A DNA stretch of 64,000 bases from contig DKFC01000029.1 in assembly GCA_002452745.1 (NCBI GenBank), forward strand, positions 1-64,000. The letters run 5' to 3'. Positions 49,249-57,890 of this stretch are shown piece after piece; positions within the stretch are counted from its first letter, which is position 1; every line of letters starts with the position of its first letter. The position numbers and the translations under genes were made by a program. Under the pieces are notes generated by a model. The model worked only from the letters and a program-made list of their open reading frames with translations, ran no database searches and had not been told where the DNA came from. This stretch comes from Firmicutes bacterium UBA6806 (GTDB taxonomy: Bacteria; Bacillota; Clostridia; Peptostreptococcales; Acidaminobacteraceae).

Positions 49249-51394
49249 TGCTCTGCCCCCGCATTCTTATAGAAATTTTCAACCCGTTATTGGAATTCTC
49301 TGCAATGAGAAGTCCATTAAAATTCCTCTCTATAATTACTTTTGATATATAAAGACCGATTCCCGTCCCCTCCCCTTTTTCTTTCGTGGAAAAGTATGAT
49401 GTAAAAATCTTTTCAAGGTTTTCATTTAGCACCCCGCCCCCATTGTCTGAAATTTCAAGCACAATGTCACTTTCATGCTCGTAAGCATTAAACTCAATAA
49501 GTCGATCTCCACTAATGCCTTTTAACGCATCTATGGCGTTGTTCACTATATTGAGCAACACTTGCGATAACTGACTCAAATACCCCTCTAGCTCTATCGT
49601 TTCATCACAGTAGACTCTTGTCTGAATTTCATTTATTGCCAAACGATCCCTCAGCATTTCTATAGAGGTATTGATTGTCTTTGACAAATTAAATTTAATC
49701 GTCTCATTTTTGGGGTTAAAGAAATAGAGGAATTCTTCTATAATTGAGGACATATCCTGAATGATACTTTGAGTTTTTAATATCTGTTCTTTAAAGTAGA
49801 CTTCTTCCAGTTCGCCATAATTATACGCATCTTCAATATTTCCAACAATTAAGTTCAGCCTCGACAAAGGCTGTCGCCACTGGTGAGCGATGCTTGCAAT
49901 CATTTCCCCCATTGCCGCCAATCTGGATTTATAAATCATAATGCCTCTATTTTTCTCAATGAGTTCATCTTTCTGCCGTCTTGATGTGATATCTCTCCCC
50001 ATGAGAAGTAAAAAAGACTCCTTTTCTATGTGGAATTCGTGTATAAATAACTCAACTGGAAACTGCTCGCCGTTTGCATTTTTAAAATTGGTTTCTATAT
50101 AAACCTGAGCCTCCATAACACAACTTTCAATGGCATCTCGAAAGGCAGACAAATCAGAGGATGATATCAGATTCTCCAGTTTCATTCTTTGAAACATCTC
50201 TCTTTCATATCCCAATTTCTTGCAAGCATGGTCATTGACCTCTATTATATTGAGTTCAGATTTTTTTTCTTTTGGTGAAGTTGTCATGAAGGTAAACTGT
50301 GTGCCCGTATTGAAGAGCTTAATAAATTTTTTCCGACTCGTTCTCAAGTCTTCCTCCAACTTTATTCGCTGCTGAATATCCAGTTCTAGCTCTTTATTCA
50401 GTTCTTGTACTCTTGCCAATAAAGCTGCAATCTCTTTTAATTTTCTTTGATTTAACAGCATATAAATCACATAAAATGCCGATAGAAAAAATGCGCCTCC
50501 AATGATGGACATAGCCAATATCGTCGTATACAGATTGTTTCTGATAATCTTTGTCGCTTCATAGTAGTCACTGGAAACGGTTACAATCCAAAAATCACTT
50601 CCCACTAAAACTGGTGAGTAACCATTGAATTTAAGAGTCGACTTCGGAAGATCATCCGTCACCCACACTGATTTATAGATGCCCGTTCCCCTCTCACCAT
50701 TCATCTGTTTTGAAAACATCTCTTCCAAATCAGACCAATCCAACTCGGGGTATTCCTCTTTTCTAATTTTCAGCACATCTTTCCCAATTTGATCCGGTCT
50801 AGGATGCATTATGAAGACACCTGCACTGTCCTTTACAGATGCATATCCTTTTTTCTCAAATTTTATAGGCTCTATAAAATTGATGTATATCTTTTCAATT
50901 GAAAGTTTTGCACTGATTGCACCTATAATAATATCATCCTTCCAAACTGGTTGAACTAAGTAGATGTACGGATTATTTGCTTTATCATAAACAATTTTAC
51001 TGCTCACCATAATTTTACTTTCAAGTGCTTGATTGATGCTTTTTCTAATTTCTTCCGACTCAATTTCACCTGAAATAAGGTATCTGGCAACTTCCATCCC
51101 ATCCCTATTAAATAGCTGAAGTCCCTCAAACCCACTTTTCCTCGTTGACAAGAATGTCTGGAGTTTTTCATTGACTTTATCTATATCGGAATCCACAGAT
51201 TGCTCAAGACTGCTTCTAATATCCGTGTCTCGTTCTAGCAACATCAACAAATTTTCTTGGCTACTAATATAGTTTTCGATTGATTTTGCAATCGTATCAG
51301 CTATATACAAAAGACGGCTTTGCTCTCCATCAATCAATTCGCTTTTAAAATTATTATAGTTGGAATAGATGACAAAAGATAAACTGACCGACAC
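49205..51394 (-). CDS. Cache/PAS sensor histidine kinase
   Basis: This 729-residue sensor has a membrane segment at the very N-terminus, an extracellular dCache-like domain (about residues 20-290), TM2 (about 295-318), a coiled coil, and a PAS domain (about 350-475). The kinase core has H504 in SIAHQWRQPL, NAIDAL of the N box, DNGGG and GEGTGIGLYISK. The HQWRQPL type of H-box is typical of one-step kinases in Clostridia and Campylobacterota. The called start is a GTG in the middle of the first membrane helix, so the true N-terminus lies upstream. See the finding on the missing start. Confidence 0.85.
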   Translation of the reverse strand: MSVSLSFVIYSNYNNFKSELIDGEQSRLLYIADTIAKSIENYISSQENLLMLLERDTDIRSSLEQSVDSDIDKVNEKLQTFLSTRKSGFEGLQLFNRDGMEVARYLISGEIESEEIRKSINQALESKIMVSSKIVYDKANNPYIYLVQPVWKDDIIIGAISAKLSIEKIYINFIEPIKFEKKGYASVKDSAGVFIMHPRPDQIGKDVLKIRKEEYPELDWSDLEEMFSKQMNGERGTGIYKSVWVTDDLPKSTLKFNGYSPVLVGSDFWIVTVSSDYYEATKIIRNNLYTTILAMSIIGGAFFLSAFYVIYMLLNQRKLKEIAALLARVQELNKELELDIQQRIKLEEDLRTSRKKFIKLFNTGTQFTFMTTSPKEKKSELNIIEVNDHACKKLGYEREMFQRMKLENLISSSDLSAFRDAIESCVMEAQVYIETNFKNANGEQFPVELFIHEFHIEKESFLLLMGRDITSRRQKDELIEKNRGIMIYKSRLAAMGEMIASIAHQWRQPLSRLNLIVGNIEDAYNYGELEEVYFKEQILKTQSIIQDMSSIIEEFLYFFNPKNETIKFNLSKTINTSIEMLRDRLAINEIQTRVYCDETIELEGYLSQLSQVLLNIVNNAIDALKGISGDRLIEFNAYEHESDIVLEISDNGGGVLNENLEKIFTSYFSTKEKGEGTGIGLYISKVIIERNFNGLLIAENSNNGLKISIRMRGQSNETRDDENFKGAFY

Positions 51395-51475
51395 AATGAC
51401 ACTTATTACAATAATCGCCAGTACTTTTCCCTTTAACAGCTCAATAAGGCCTTCACTCCCTTCACTTACCTCCTA

Positions 51476-51684
51476 TGATCTTTTATCCCATTATAATTCA
51501 TTTCTATTAACTCATGCATCCCATTTTCTTCATTTAAATTTCTTTGCTCAACCTCTTCAAATCATTTTCCATATGGAAAATTGTCTTTGTGGGGCTCCTA
51601 TTAACCGCTATTGATTCAACTCAGAGATAGTGGCTCACAAATTCTTTTCTCCAGAGTATTTGAACAAATAGGATTAACCTCAAT
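51476..51684 (-). other. Intergenic stretch upstream of the kinase with palindrome and short frames
   Basis: About 210 bases hold no clear gene. On the minus strand an open frame of about 30 codons, ending ...MNYNGIKDHRR at the kinase's GGAGG site, could be a gene remnant. The palindrome at 51564-51581 lies within it. No promoter of good match was found. Confidence 0.35.
51564..51581. promoter_or_regulatory. Perfect 18-bp palindrome upstream of the kinase operon
   Basis: ATTTTCCATATGGAAAAT is a perfect dyad in an otherwise plain AT-rich gap about 90 bases upstream of the kinase ribosome site. It fits a dimeric regulator site; no candidate protein is known. Confidence 0.4.
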
Positions 51685-51712
51685 AAAGAGGTAGAAAATA
51701 CTACCTCTTTAT
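51683..51712 (-). terminator. Terminator of the TctABC operon
   Basis: ATAAAGAGGTAG and its complement CTACCTCTTTAT (51683-51694, 51701-51712) pair around a six-base loop, 22 bases after the tctA stop. The T-run is short but the stem is long. Confidence 0.75.
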
Positions 51713-51734
51713 CCACTGCTATTTATTCAATACT

Positions 51735-53225
51735 TTATGCTTGCACATTTTTCTTTCTATGCTTTGAAATTAAAGGAGATAAAAATGTTGCAACTGCAAT
51801 GACCAAAATAATAAGCGAAAGTGGTCTCTCCACAAATCCGCTCCAGCTTCCGCCGCCAATTATAATTTGTTTTCTAAGGGCATTCTCTATCATCTCACCC
51901 AAGATTAACCCCAAGATAAAAGCAGAACTTGAATACTTAAATTTATCAAAATAATAACCAATCAAGCCAAATATAAACATGATGGCTATATCATAAAAGC
52001 TGTTTTTAAGTGAGTAAGCACCCACTACCCCCAAAGTTGCAATTAATGTTCCCAAAAGGGGATATGGCAGCTTTAGTATCCTTGCAAACTCTCTTGTCAC
52101 AAATCGTCCGCCAACAAATAGCAAGAGCGCTGCTATTAACATTCCTATAAAAATTGCGTTTAAAAGGACTGGTTGCTCTCTTATAAGCAGAGGCCCTGGA
52201 CGCAAACCCAAAATCATAAATGCCGCCATTATAACTGCTGCAACGGGACTCCCTGGAATTCCAAGCACCATCGTTGGTACCATACTTCCACCAACTGCCG
52301 CATTATTGGCAGCTTCAGGTGCAATGATTCCCTCTGGAATACCAGTTCCAAATTCATCTGGATTTTTACTGGAGCGAACCGCTTCACCATATGAAATTAG
52401 AGAGGCAATGGAACCGCCTGCCGCAGGTATAATGCCGATTACAGTTCCTATAATAGATGACTTAATAAATGTTCTCCACATTTTCAACATTTCAGAAAAT
52501 TTCATAATGACAAGTGAAACCTTTGAATCTGAAACCGTATCTGTATCACGTTTTGATAGATTTTCAACATTTCTAAAGATCTCTGCAATGGCAAATGCAC
52601 CAATCATTACTGATATATAGTTTATGCCATTTAATAAGAAAGGCTGTCCAAAAGAAAATCTTTCAATTCCATTGATTGAATCAATCCCTATCGTTGCAAA
52701 CATGAGCCCAAGTACGACCGAAAGAATTGCTTTCAATTGGTTCTTTGACCCAATGCTGGTGATACAACTCAGCCCCACCAATCCCAGAGCAAAGTACTCG
52801 GCACTTTGAAATTTTAATGCCAATGTTGCCAGTATAGGTGCACTGATGACCATGCAAATCGCTGAAAAAATAGTCCCTGTTGAAGACGCTGACACAGCAA
52901 GCCCTAACGCCAATCCAGCCTCTCCTTTTTGAGCCATCGGATAGCCATCAAATGTCGTTGCAACTGCCTCAGGTGTCCCTGGTGTCTTTAACAAGATTGC
53001 CGATATCGAACCACCTGTTGCACCACCCACATACACTGCAATCAGCAATACGATTCCAGAAATTGGATCCATCGAATACGTGAAGGGAAGGCATAGAATG
53101 ATGGCCATGGATGAGCTCAATCCTGGCAATGCACCACAGACCATTCCAAATATCGTCCCAACAGTAATTAGAAATAAATTAAAGGGAATGATAATTTGTG
53201 ATATTGACTGTAACAGTATATCCAT
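51735..53225 (-). CDS. tctA: Tripartite tricarboxylate transporter, large permease subunit TctA
   Basis: This 496-residue protein has about twelve membrane segments. The family signature GALPGLSSSMAIILCLPFTY lies near the N-terminus, with GGSISAILLKTPGTPEAVATTFDGYP following. The second repeat motif is GIIPAAGGSIASLISYGEA, then PEAANNAAVGGSMVPTMVLGIPGSPVAAV. TctA moves the substrate using an ion gradient after delivery by TctC. GGAGG lies upstream of the ATG, 13 bases after tctB. It is the last gene of the prpF-tctC-tctB-tctA unit. Confidence 0.93.
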   Translation of the reverse strand: MDILLQSISQIIIPFNLFLITVGTIFGMVCGALPGLSSSMAIILCLPFTYSMDPISGIVLLIAVYVGGATGGSISAILLKTPGTPEAVATTFDGYPMAQKGEAGLALGLAVSASSTGTIFSAICMVISAPILATLALKFQSAEYFALGLVGLSCITSIGSKNQLKAILSVVLGLMFATIGIDSINGIERFSFGQPFLLNGINYISVMIGAFAIAEIFRNVENLSKRDTDTVSDSKVSLVIMKFSEMLKMWRTFIKSSIIGTVIGIIPAAGGSIASLISYGEAVRSSKNPDEFGTGIPEGIIAPEAANNAAVGGSMVPTMVLGIPGSPVAAVIMAAFMILGLRPGPLLIREQPVLLNAIFIGMLIAALLLFVGGRFVTREFARILKLPYPLLGTLIATLGVVGAYSLKNSFYDIAIMFIFGLIGYYFDKFKYSSSAFILGLILGEMIENALRKQIIIGGGSWSGFVERPLSLIILVIAVATFLSPLISKHRKKNVQA

Positions 53226-53238
53226 TTACTAACGCCTC

Positions 53239-53718
53239 CTAATAGATAAAATAGCTTAGCTCTCTCAATACGCCAATACCTCTTGGAAGCGGTATAAAGA
53301 AAACTTTTCCAAATAATACAACCAACGCCAGAGTCGTCAAAACAATAAACACGCCTAGCGCCTTATTGTTTGAGTACCCCATGCTCTTGGCACTGCTCAA
53401 TAAAAATATCGGGGTTGAAAAGATAAACCCTAAATAATTGAGTAAAATCACATAAACTGAAAGTGCTACTAGATTAGTCGTTACGCTTCTTCCACCTGCT
53501 GTTTTCAAATTGAACATTGGGATTTCAATTTTCTTATTATCCTTTATGACGTTTCTAGTGATAACGCCAAGAACAATTAATCCTACTATGGCAATAAATA
53601 TTGGAAATCCACCTGCACCAAAAATATCGCCATCGGTTGTCGAGGCACCCAGTTGCATCGCTAAAAAGATATAGAAAATCAAAAATCCTGCAATGACCAC
53701 GTTAAAAATCAATTCCAC
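53239..53718 (-). CDS. tctB: Tripartite tricarboxylate transporter, small permease subunit TctB
   Basis: This 159-residue protein has four hydrophobic segments, as in TctB. The first spans residues 7-24, and the loop STTDGDIFGAGGFPIFIAIVG is typical of the family. The protein is poorly conserved in general, and its identity is secured by its place between tctC and tctA. It is required for transport, but its contact role is not well known. Confidence 0.88.
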   Translation of the reverse strand: MELIFNVVIAGFLIFYIFLAMQLGASTTDGDIFGAGGFPIFIAIVGLIVLGVITRNVIKDNKKIEIPMFNLKTAGGRSVTTNLVALSVYVILLNYLGFIFSTPIFLLSSAKSMGYSNNKALGVFIVLTTLALVVLFGKVFFIPLPRGIGVLRELSYFIY

Positions 53719-53756
53719 TTATTTTCCTCTTTTCATCGTTATTTAAACCGGATGAC

Positions 53757-54800
53757 CTATTGTATAATTCCCATTTGCTTAAAAGTTTCAACATAGGATT
53801 CATACTCTTCATCCCATACTTTCCCAAAGTCTTCTGCATTGAGATATCCTGCTCTAACATTTGTCATTTCTCTTGCTTCCATATCTTTGTACTCTTGATC
53901 TTCATAAGCCTTTTCAAAAGCGTCAATAATAATTTGTTTTATTTCTTCAGGTGCACCTTTTTTTATGACGAAGCCTCTCCACGATCCTTGTGTAAAGTCG
54001 ATTCCCTTTTCGATTGTACAAGGCGTATCCTTAAGGGCTTCAACTTCAAGTCTTTTGTCATTTAATACAACCAATGGTCTTACATCACCAGATTCCACCA
54101 ATGGTAAAAATGAAATCAATTTATCTTGATATACATCTAGCTCTCCACCAAGTACAGCCGCTTTTAGTTCAGATCCTGATTTGTATGGAACATACGTCCA
54201 TTCAATACCTGCTTTTGTTGCAAATGCATTCGCAATATAATCATCTAATCCACCTGGTGATAGACCACCAATTTTGAGTTTTTTAGGATTCGCTTTTGCG
54301 TATTCAACTAATTCATCTATGGTCTTAAATTGGCTATTTACAGACACACCGATAGAGACAACATCCGATTGGACTCTCATGATAGGTTCAAATTCCTCTC
54401 TGAATTTTACACTGCTCTTTCCCTGTGCCTCTACAATTAAAAGAGAAGGCGTAATTTCCATCACTGTGTAGCCATCCGCAGGAGCAGAATAAGCATATGT
54501 CAGACCTTCAATTGTTCCTGCACCACCTTTGTTAACTGCCGTCAAAGGTTTTCCAATATATCTTTCAACGATTTGCGCATAACCTCTTGCGAAGATATCA
54601 CTTGCCCCACCTGTTCCAAACGGAATGACCATCTCAATTGGTCTTTTAGGAAAATCGACTGAACTACTTTTCGTTTCTTGATTCGGTTGGTTTGCACTAT
54701 CCCCATTTGCCTCAGTGGCTGGTACTGCGCTGTTTCCCGAACAGCCGACCATTAGAGTAAGCATAACCAAAATAACTACGATTGACACCAACTTCTTCAT
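53757..54800 (-). CDS. tctC: Tripartite tricarboxylate transporter substrate-binding protein TctC (Bug family)
   Basis: This 347-residue lipoprotein captures a carboxylic acid for TctAB. Start 54800 is preferred because GGAGG lies just upstream; the ATG at 54812 overlaps that site. The lipobox LMVGC places the lipid cysteine near residue 20. The Bug pattern FPKRPIEMVIPFGTGGASDIFARG (positions about 51-74) binds carboxylates through two waters. IEGLTYAYSAPADGYT follows, then GGLSPGGLDDYIANAFA. It is encoded next to PrpF and ahead of tctB. The substrate could be a tri- or dicarboxylate fitting the isomerase encoded upstream. Confidence 0.9.
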   Translation of the reverse strand: MKKLVSIVVILVMLTLMVGCSGNSAVPATEANGDSANQPNQETKSSSVDFPKRPIEMVIPFGTGGASDIFARGYAQIVERYIGKPLTAVNKGGAGTIEGLTYAYSAPADGYTVMEITPSLLIVEAQGKSSVKFREEFEPIMRVQSDVVSIGVSVNSQFKTIDELVEYAKANPKKLKIGGLSPGGLDDYIANAFATKAGIEWTYVPYKSGSELKAAVLGGELDVYQDKLISFLPLVESGDVRPLVVLNDKRLEVEALKDTPCTIEKGIDFTQGSWRGFVIKKGAPEEIKQIIIDAFEKAYEDQEYKDMEAREMTNVRAGYLNAEDFGKVWDEEYESYVETFKQMGIIQ

Positions 54801-54812
54801 ATAAACCTCCAA

Positions 54813-55928
54813 TTAATAATTTTTATGAGTAAACACGTCACCCTGCATGATACGCCTTGCAGTCCGCGTTACTTTCACAGCCTTTACTCTGTCTTGATTC
54901 ATTTCTACAACAGTAGACATGATTCCGCTTGGATGCGCAATTTTAAAACCATCTTTTTTAGAATCAACTAATTCATAGACTAAAGTTCCTTTTATTTTAG
55001 CCGCTGATGATATACAGACAGCTCCAGTTATTGCCAGTGCCTGATGCGGTTTTTGCATGGACATCATCCTCACCGTGAGATCCATCTCATCTTCACTATA
55101 ATGACGTCCTTTCATATCCACAAATGATTTTGACTTGGAGACGATTGTTGCTTTGGGAACAGCTGGAGACTCTAAAGTCGCCTTGCTCGCCACCGAAAAT
55201 CCACAAAGCTCTGCTGATTTTCCCCTAATTTCCTCAATGTAATCAAGAACTTCTTTACTGAGCTCGCTTGGAAGCTCTGTTCCCTTAAGGCCTATGGAAC
55301 TGGCCTCTATAAACACAAGGGGATTTGCAGAATCAACAATTGAAATTCTCACATCGCCTTTGGATGTCCTCACAATATCAGTTGTGTTCTCTGTTGGGAG
55401 CAATTTTCCTGTGACTGCACCCTCTGCCCCGTGAAATACCATCTCAATTTTGGATCCCGATCCAGGGACACCTGGAATTTCATGATTTCCCTCTGGAACA
55501 TACATGCCGTTTTCCACACGAATTTCTGCTTCAATTATTTTCTTGGTATTTGTATTTTTAATAATAATCTTCTTGCTAATGGCCTGTTTATCAACCTCAA
55601 TAAGCTCTTGCTCTACAGCAAATGGGGCTACAACAGAAGAGATGTTCCCACAGTTCCCCTTCATGTCAACAATGCTCTGATTTAAGCTCACCTGAGCAAA
55701 TGTATAATCTAGGTCAATGCCGTCCTCATCTGACACCCCAATAATTGCAACCTTGCTCGTCAGAGAGTTTGCACCGCCCAGCCCATCTATTTGCTTAACA
55801 TCTGGGCTCCCCATAACATCCAGTAAAAACGCTTCCCAGTCCAAACGGTTTTCAGGCATGTCTTCACTTTTAAAACACACAGCCTTACTTGTACCGCCTC
55901 GCATAATGACACATGGAAATCGGTTCAT
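54813..55928 (-). CDS. prpF: PrpF-family isomerase (methylaconitate / oxalomesaconate type)
   Basis: This 371-residue cofactor-free isomerase has the diaminopimelate-epimerase-like fold. The N-terminus MNRFPCVIMRGGTSKAVCF and the block DMKGNCGNISSVVAPFA carry the usual cysteine region, and PKATIVSKSKSFVDMKGR is also typical. PrpF converts cis/trans forms of 2-methylaconitate. Relatives (GalD) act on 4-oxalomesaconate, and some fungal members on aconitate. No methylcitrate genes are here, so another substrate is likely. Its stop lies 13 bases before tctC, and GGAGG precedes the start. It should act on a compound imported by TctABC. Confidence 0.85.
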   Translation of the reverse strand: MNRFPCVIMRGGTSKAVCFKSEDMPENRLDWEAFLLDVMGSPDVKQIDGLGGANSLTSKVAIIGVSDEDGIDLDYTFAQVSLNQSIVDMKGNCGNISSVVAPFAVEQELIEVDKQAISKKIIIKNTNTKKIIEAEIRVENGMYVPEGNHEIPGVPGSGSKIEMVFHGAEGAVTGKLLPTENTTDIVRTSKGDVRISIVDSANPLVFIEASSIGLKGTELPSELSKEVLDYIEEIRGKSAELCGFSVASKATLESPAVPKATIVSKSKSFVDMKGRHYSEDEMDLTVRMMSMQKPHQALAITGAVCISSAAKIKGTLVYELVDSKKDGFKIAHPSGIMSTVVEMNQDRVKAVKVTRTARRIMQGDVFTHKNY

Positions 55929-56014
55929 GATTTTACCTCCTCAACTCATATTGTATGTCTTGTCATATTGATAAAATATTTTATAACTGCTTTTCTAATT
56001 CTCTGTAATAAGAA

Positions 56015-56060
56015 CAAAAAAAGGTCAGCACAAAATAAACATTTTGTGCTGACCTTTTTT
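56015..56060. terminator. Perfect long terminator hairpin upstream of prpF
   Basis: A 21-base stem (56015-56035 with 56040-56060, centre AGCACAAAAT-AAAC-ATTTTGTGCT) has A7 and T7 ends, effective in both directions. It insulates prpF from the dehydratase genes. No gene is visible between it and the next hairpin. Confidence 0.85.
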
Positions 56061-56229
56061 TAAACTTAGCTCTCGCCACTTTTTTTAAACTGTCAGTCCG
56101 ACTCTATTATTCATTAATTTCTTTAAATTACAATGAGGACATTTGATTGAATTCAATCCCCTATCCAGTATGTATTATATCAAGCACATGTGAAAGCCGT
56201 CAAGAAGAATGTTAAATAATTGTTAATAA

Positions 56230-56279
56230 AAATAGAGGCCACTGCATCTATCAACTCTTTCAACAATGCAATGGCCTCA
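56230..56279 (-). terminator. Terminator of the dehydratase operon
   Basis: GAGGCCA and TGCAT (56235-56247) pair with ATGCA and TGGCCTC (56267-56279) with one mismatch pair. On the minus strand it is followed by TATTTTTATT. It lies 37 bases after the beta-subunit stop. Confidence 0.8.
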
Positions 56280-56315
56280 CAATATATAAATAAAATGACT
56301 AATAGACTCTCGTTT

Positions 56316-56927
56316 TTACTTAATGAAGCTCACTTCTTTGGAGATTTCTGCAATTGCCTTTTTCTTTTTTTCATTGAAAATGACTTTGTTTTCCTCAAAC
56401 ATATTGCGGCCCTTGGTATCAATAGAGACAATCAGAGGTCCAAATTCCTTGACCCTACAAACCCAAAGCGTTTCAGGCATTCCCAAATCACGCCATTCTG
56501 CACGCTCGATTTCTTCCACCTCTGTTGCTGCTAAAACGGCACATCCCGCTGGGAAAACACAGTGAATCGCCTTTTGTTCACGACAAGCCGCTTCAGTGTT
56601 GGGGCCCATGCCACCTTTTCCAACGATGACTTTGACGCCTGTCTGCTCTACAAATTCCTTCTCAAATTTCTCCATACGCATGCTTGTGGTTGGTCCAACA
56701 GAAATCATTTCGAACTTGTCATTTCCATGATCCTTAATGATTGGTCCTGCATGCAAAATTGCGATTCCGTTGAGATCGACGGGCAATTCTCTCTTACCCT
56801 CTATAAGTCGTCTGTGTGCCACGTCCCTGCAAGTTACAATATAGCCATCGAGGTACACAATATCGCCAATGTTGATATCTTCAAGGTCCTCTGATTTTAT
56901 AGGTGTTGTCAAAATTTTCTTTTCCAT
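56316..56927 (-). CDS. Fumarate hydratase class I / tartrate dehydratase, beta subunit
   Basis: This 203-residue subunit has the swivelling C-terminal domain of class I fumarases. The marks include GDIVYLDGYIVTCRDVAHRR, then LHAGPIIKD, SVGPTTSMRME, VGKGGMGPNTEAACRE and the final PETLWVCRVKEFGPLIVSIDTKG. It holds the substrate-closing half of a [4Fe-4S] hydro-lyase. The start overlaps the alpha stop as TAATG. Split two-gene forms act on fumarate, tartrate, mesaconate or related acids. The site is not specific enough to choose. Linkage to PrpF and two acid transporters makes a substrate other than plain fumarate likely. Confidence 0.88.
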   Translation of the reverse strand: MEKKILTTPIKSEDLEDINIGDIVYLDGYIVTCRDVAHRRLIEGKRELPVDLNGIAILHAGPIIKDHGNDKFEMISVGPTTSMRMEKFEKEFVEQTGVKVIVGKGGMGPNTEAACREQKAIHCVFPAGCAVLAATEVEEIERAEWRDLGMPETLWVCRVKEFGPLIVSIDTKGRNMFEENKVIFNEKKKKAIAEISKEVSFIK

Positions 56928-57826
56928 TAAAGTTTTACCCCCGAATGTGTCGTAATGGTGTAATTTAGCGCTTTGTCAAATCGAATCTGTCCACGTCTGT
57001 GCGACCAGCATCCCACGTTGACAGCTACACCGATTGTGGATGGGTGTCTAGCAGAATTCTCAATGTGTACCCCCATGACCGATGTTGCGCCAGCCATTCC
57101 CTGAGGACCTAAGCCAATTGAATTGATTCCATCTTCAAGCAATTTTTCCATCTTCGCCGCTCTCTCGTTTGGATTGCTTGAATTAAGCGGCCTCAAAAGT
57201 GCTTTCTTAGAGAGAAGCGCTGCTGTTTCAACACTTGTCGCAACGCCGACCCCTACTAAAAGTGGCGGGCATGCATTTAATCCATAACTTGTCATAACAT
57301 CTAGAACAAATTCAGTAATCCCTTCATAGCCCGCTCCTGGCATGAGTACCATTGCTTTGCCCGGCAGTGAACAACCGCCGCCAGCCATATAAGCATCTAT
57401 TTCTACCTCATCGCTATCTGGAATGATATCCCAAAACACAGTTGGTGTCCCATGCCCCACATTCTTCCCTGTGTTGTACTCATCAAATGTCTCCACACTG
57501 TTGTGTCTAAGCGGTGTCTCGATGGTCGCCCTGACAACTGCTTCTTTTAACATCGCTTCAAGTTCACCAATTAGTGGGAACTTCGAGCCACATTTAACCC
57601 AGAACTGCAATACACCAGTATCTTGACAGCTCGGTCTGTAAAGTTCATGTGCCAATTTCTGATTGGTAAACATCGTTTCGTAAATTTTGATTGCAAGTGG
57701 ACTCGTCTCCTGTTTACTGAGCTCTTGCAATTTTGCTTCAACATCATCGGGTAATTTGATCCCGATATAGCCCACAAATTTGGACATGACATCGAGCATG
57801 CTCTGAACTTGTTGATCGTTATTCAT
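56927..57826 (-). CDS. Fumarate hydratase class I / tartrate dehydratase, alpha subunit
   Basis: This 299-residue catalytic subunit binds the [4Fe-4S] cluster. Visible cysteine regions are PSCQDTGVLQFWVKCG (C near residue 62), GGGCSLPGKAMVLMPGAG and SYGLNACPPLLVGVGVA. ETPLRHNSVETFDEYNTG and VNVGCWSHRRGQI are other family marks. Together with the beta subunit it adds or removes water across an alpha,beta-unsaturated dicarboxylate. The oxygen-sensitive class fits an anaerobe. It is 64 bases after the SLC13 permease gene, with no terminator between, so both likely share the promoter at 59243-59271. Confidence 0.9.
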   Translation of the reverse strand: MNNDQQVQSMLDVMSKFVGYIGIKLPDDVEAKLQELSKQETSPLAIKIYETMFTNQKLAHELYRPSCQDTGVLQFWVKCGSKFPLIGELEAMLKEAVVRATIETPLRHNSVETFDEYNTGKNVGHGTPTVFWDIIPDSDEVEIDAYMAGGGCSLPGKAMVLMPGAGYEGITEFVLDVMTSYGLNACPPLLVGVGVATSVETAALLSKKALLRPLNSSNPNERAAKMEKLLEDGINSIGLGPQGMAGATSVMGVHIENSARHPSTIGVAVNVGCWSHRRGQIRFDKALNYTITTHSGVKL

Positions 57827-57890
57827 AAGTCTCTCCTAACCACATATTCGTATAAAATTTATTTAAATACCGCCACACTTTCACCTGTTA

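Noticed and set aside
56015..56060. Small RNA gene or repeat element at the long hairpin
   Set aside because: The stem has A and T tracts on its ends and lies between two operons, so a bidirectional terminator explains it without a new gene.
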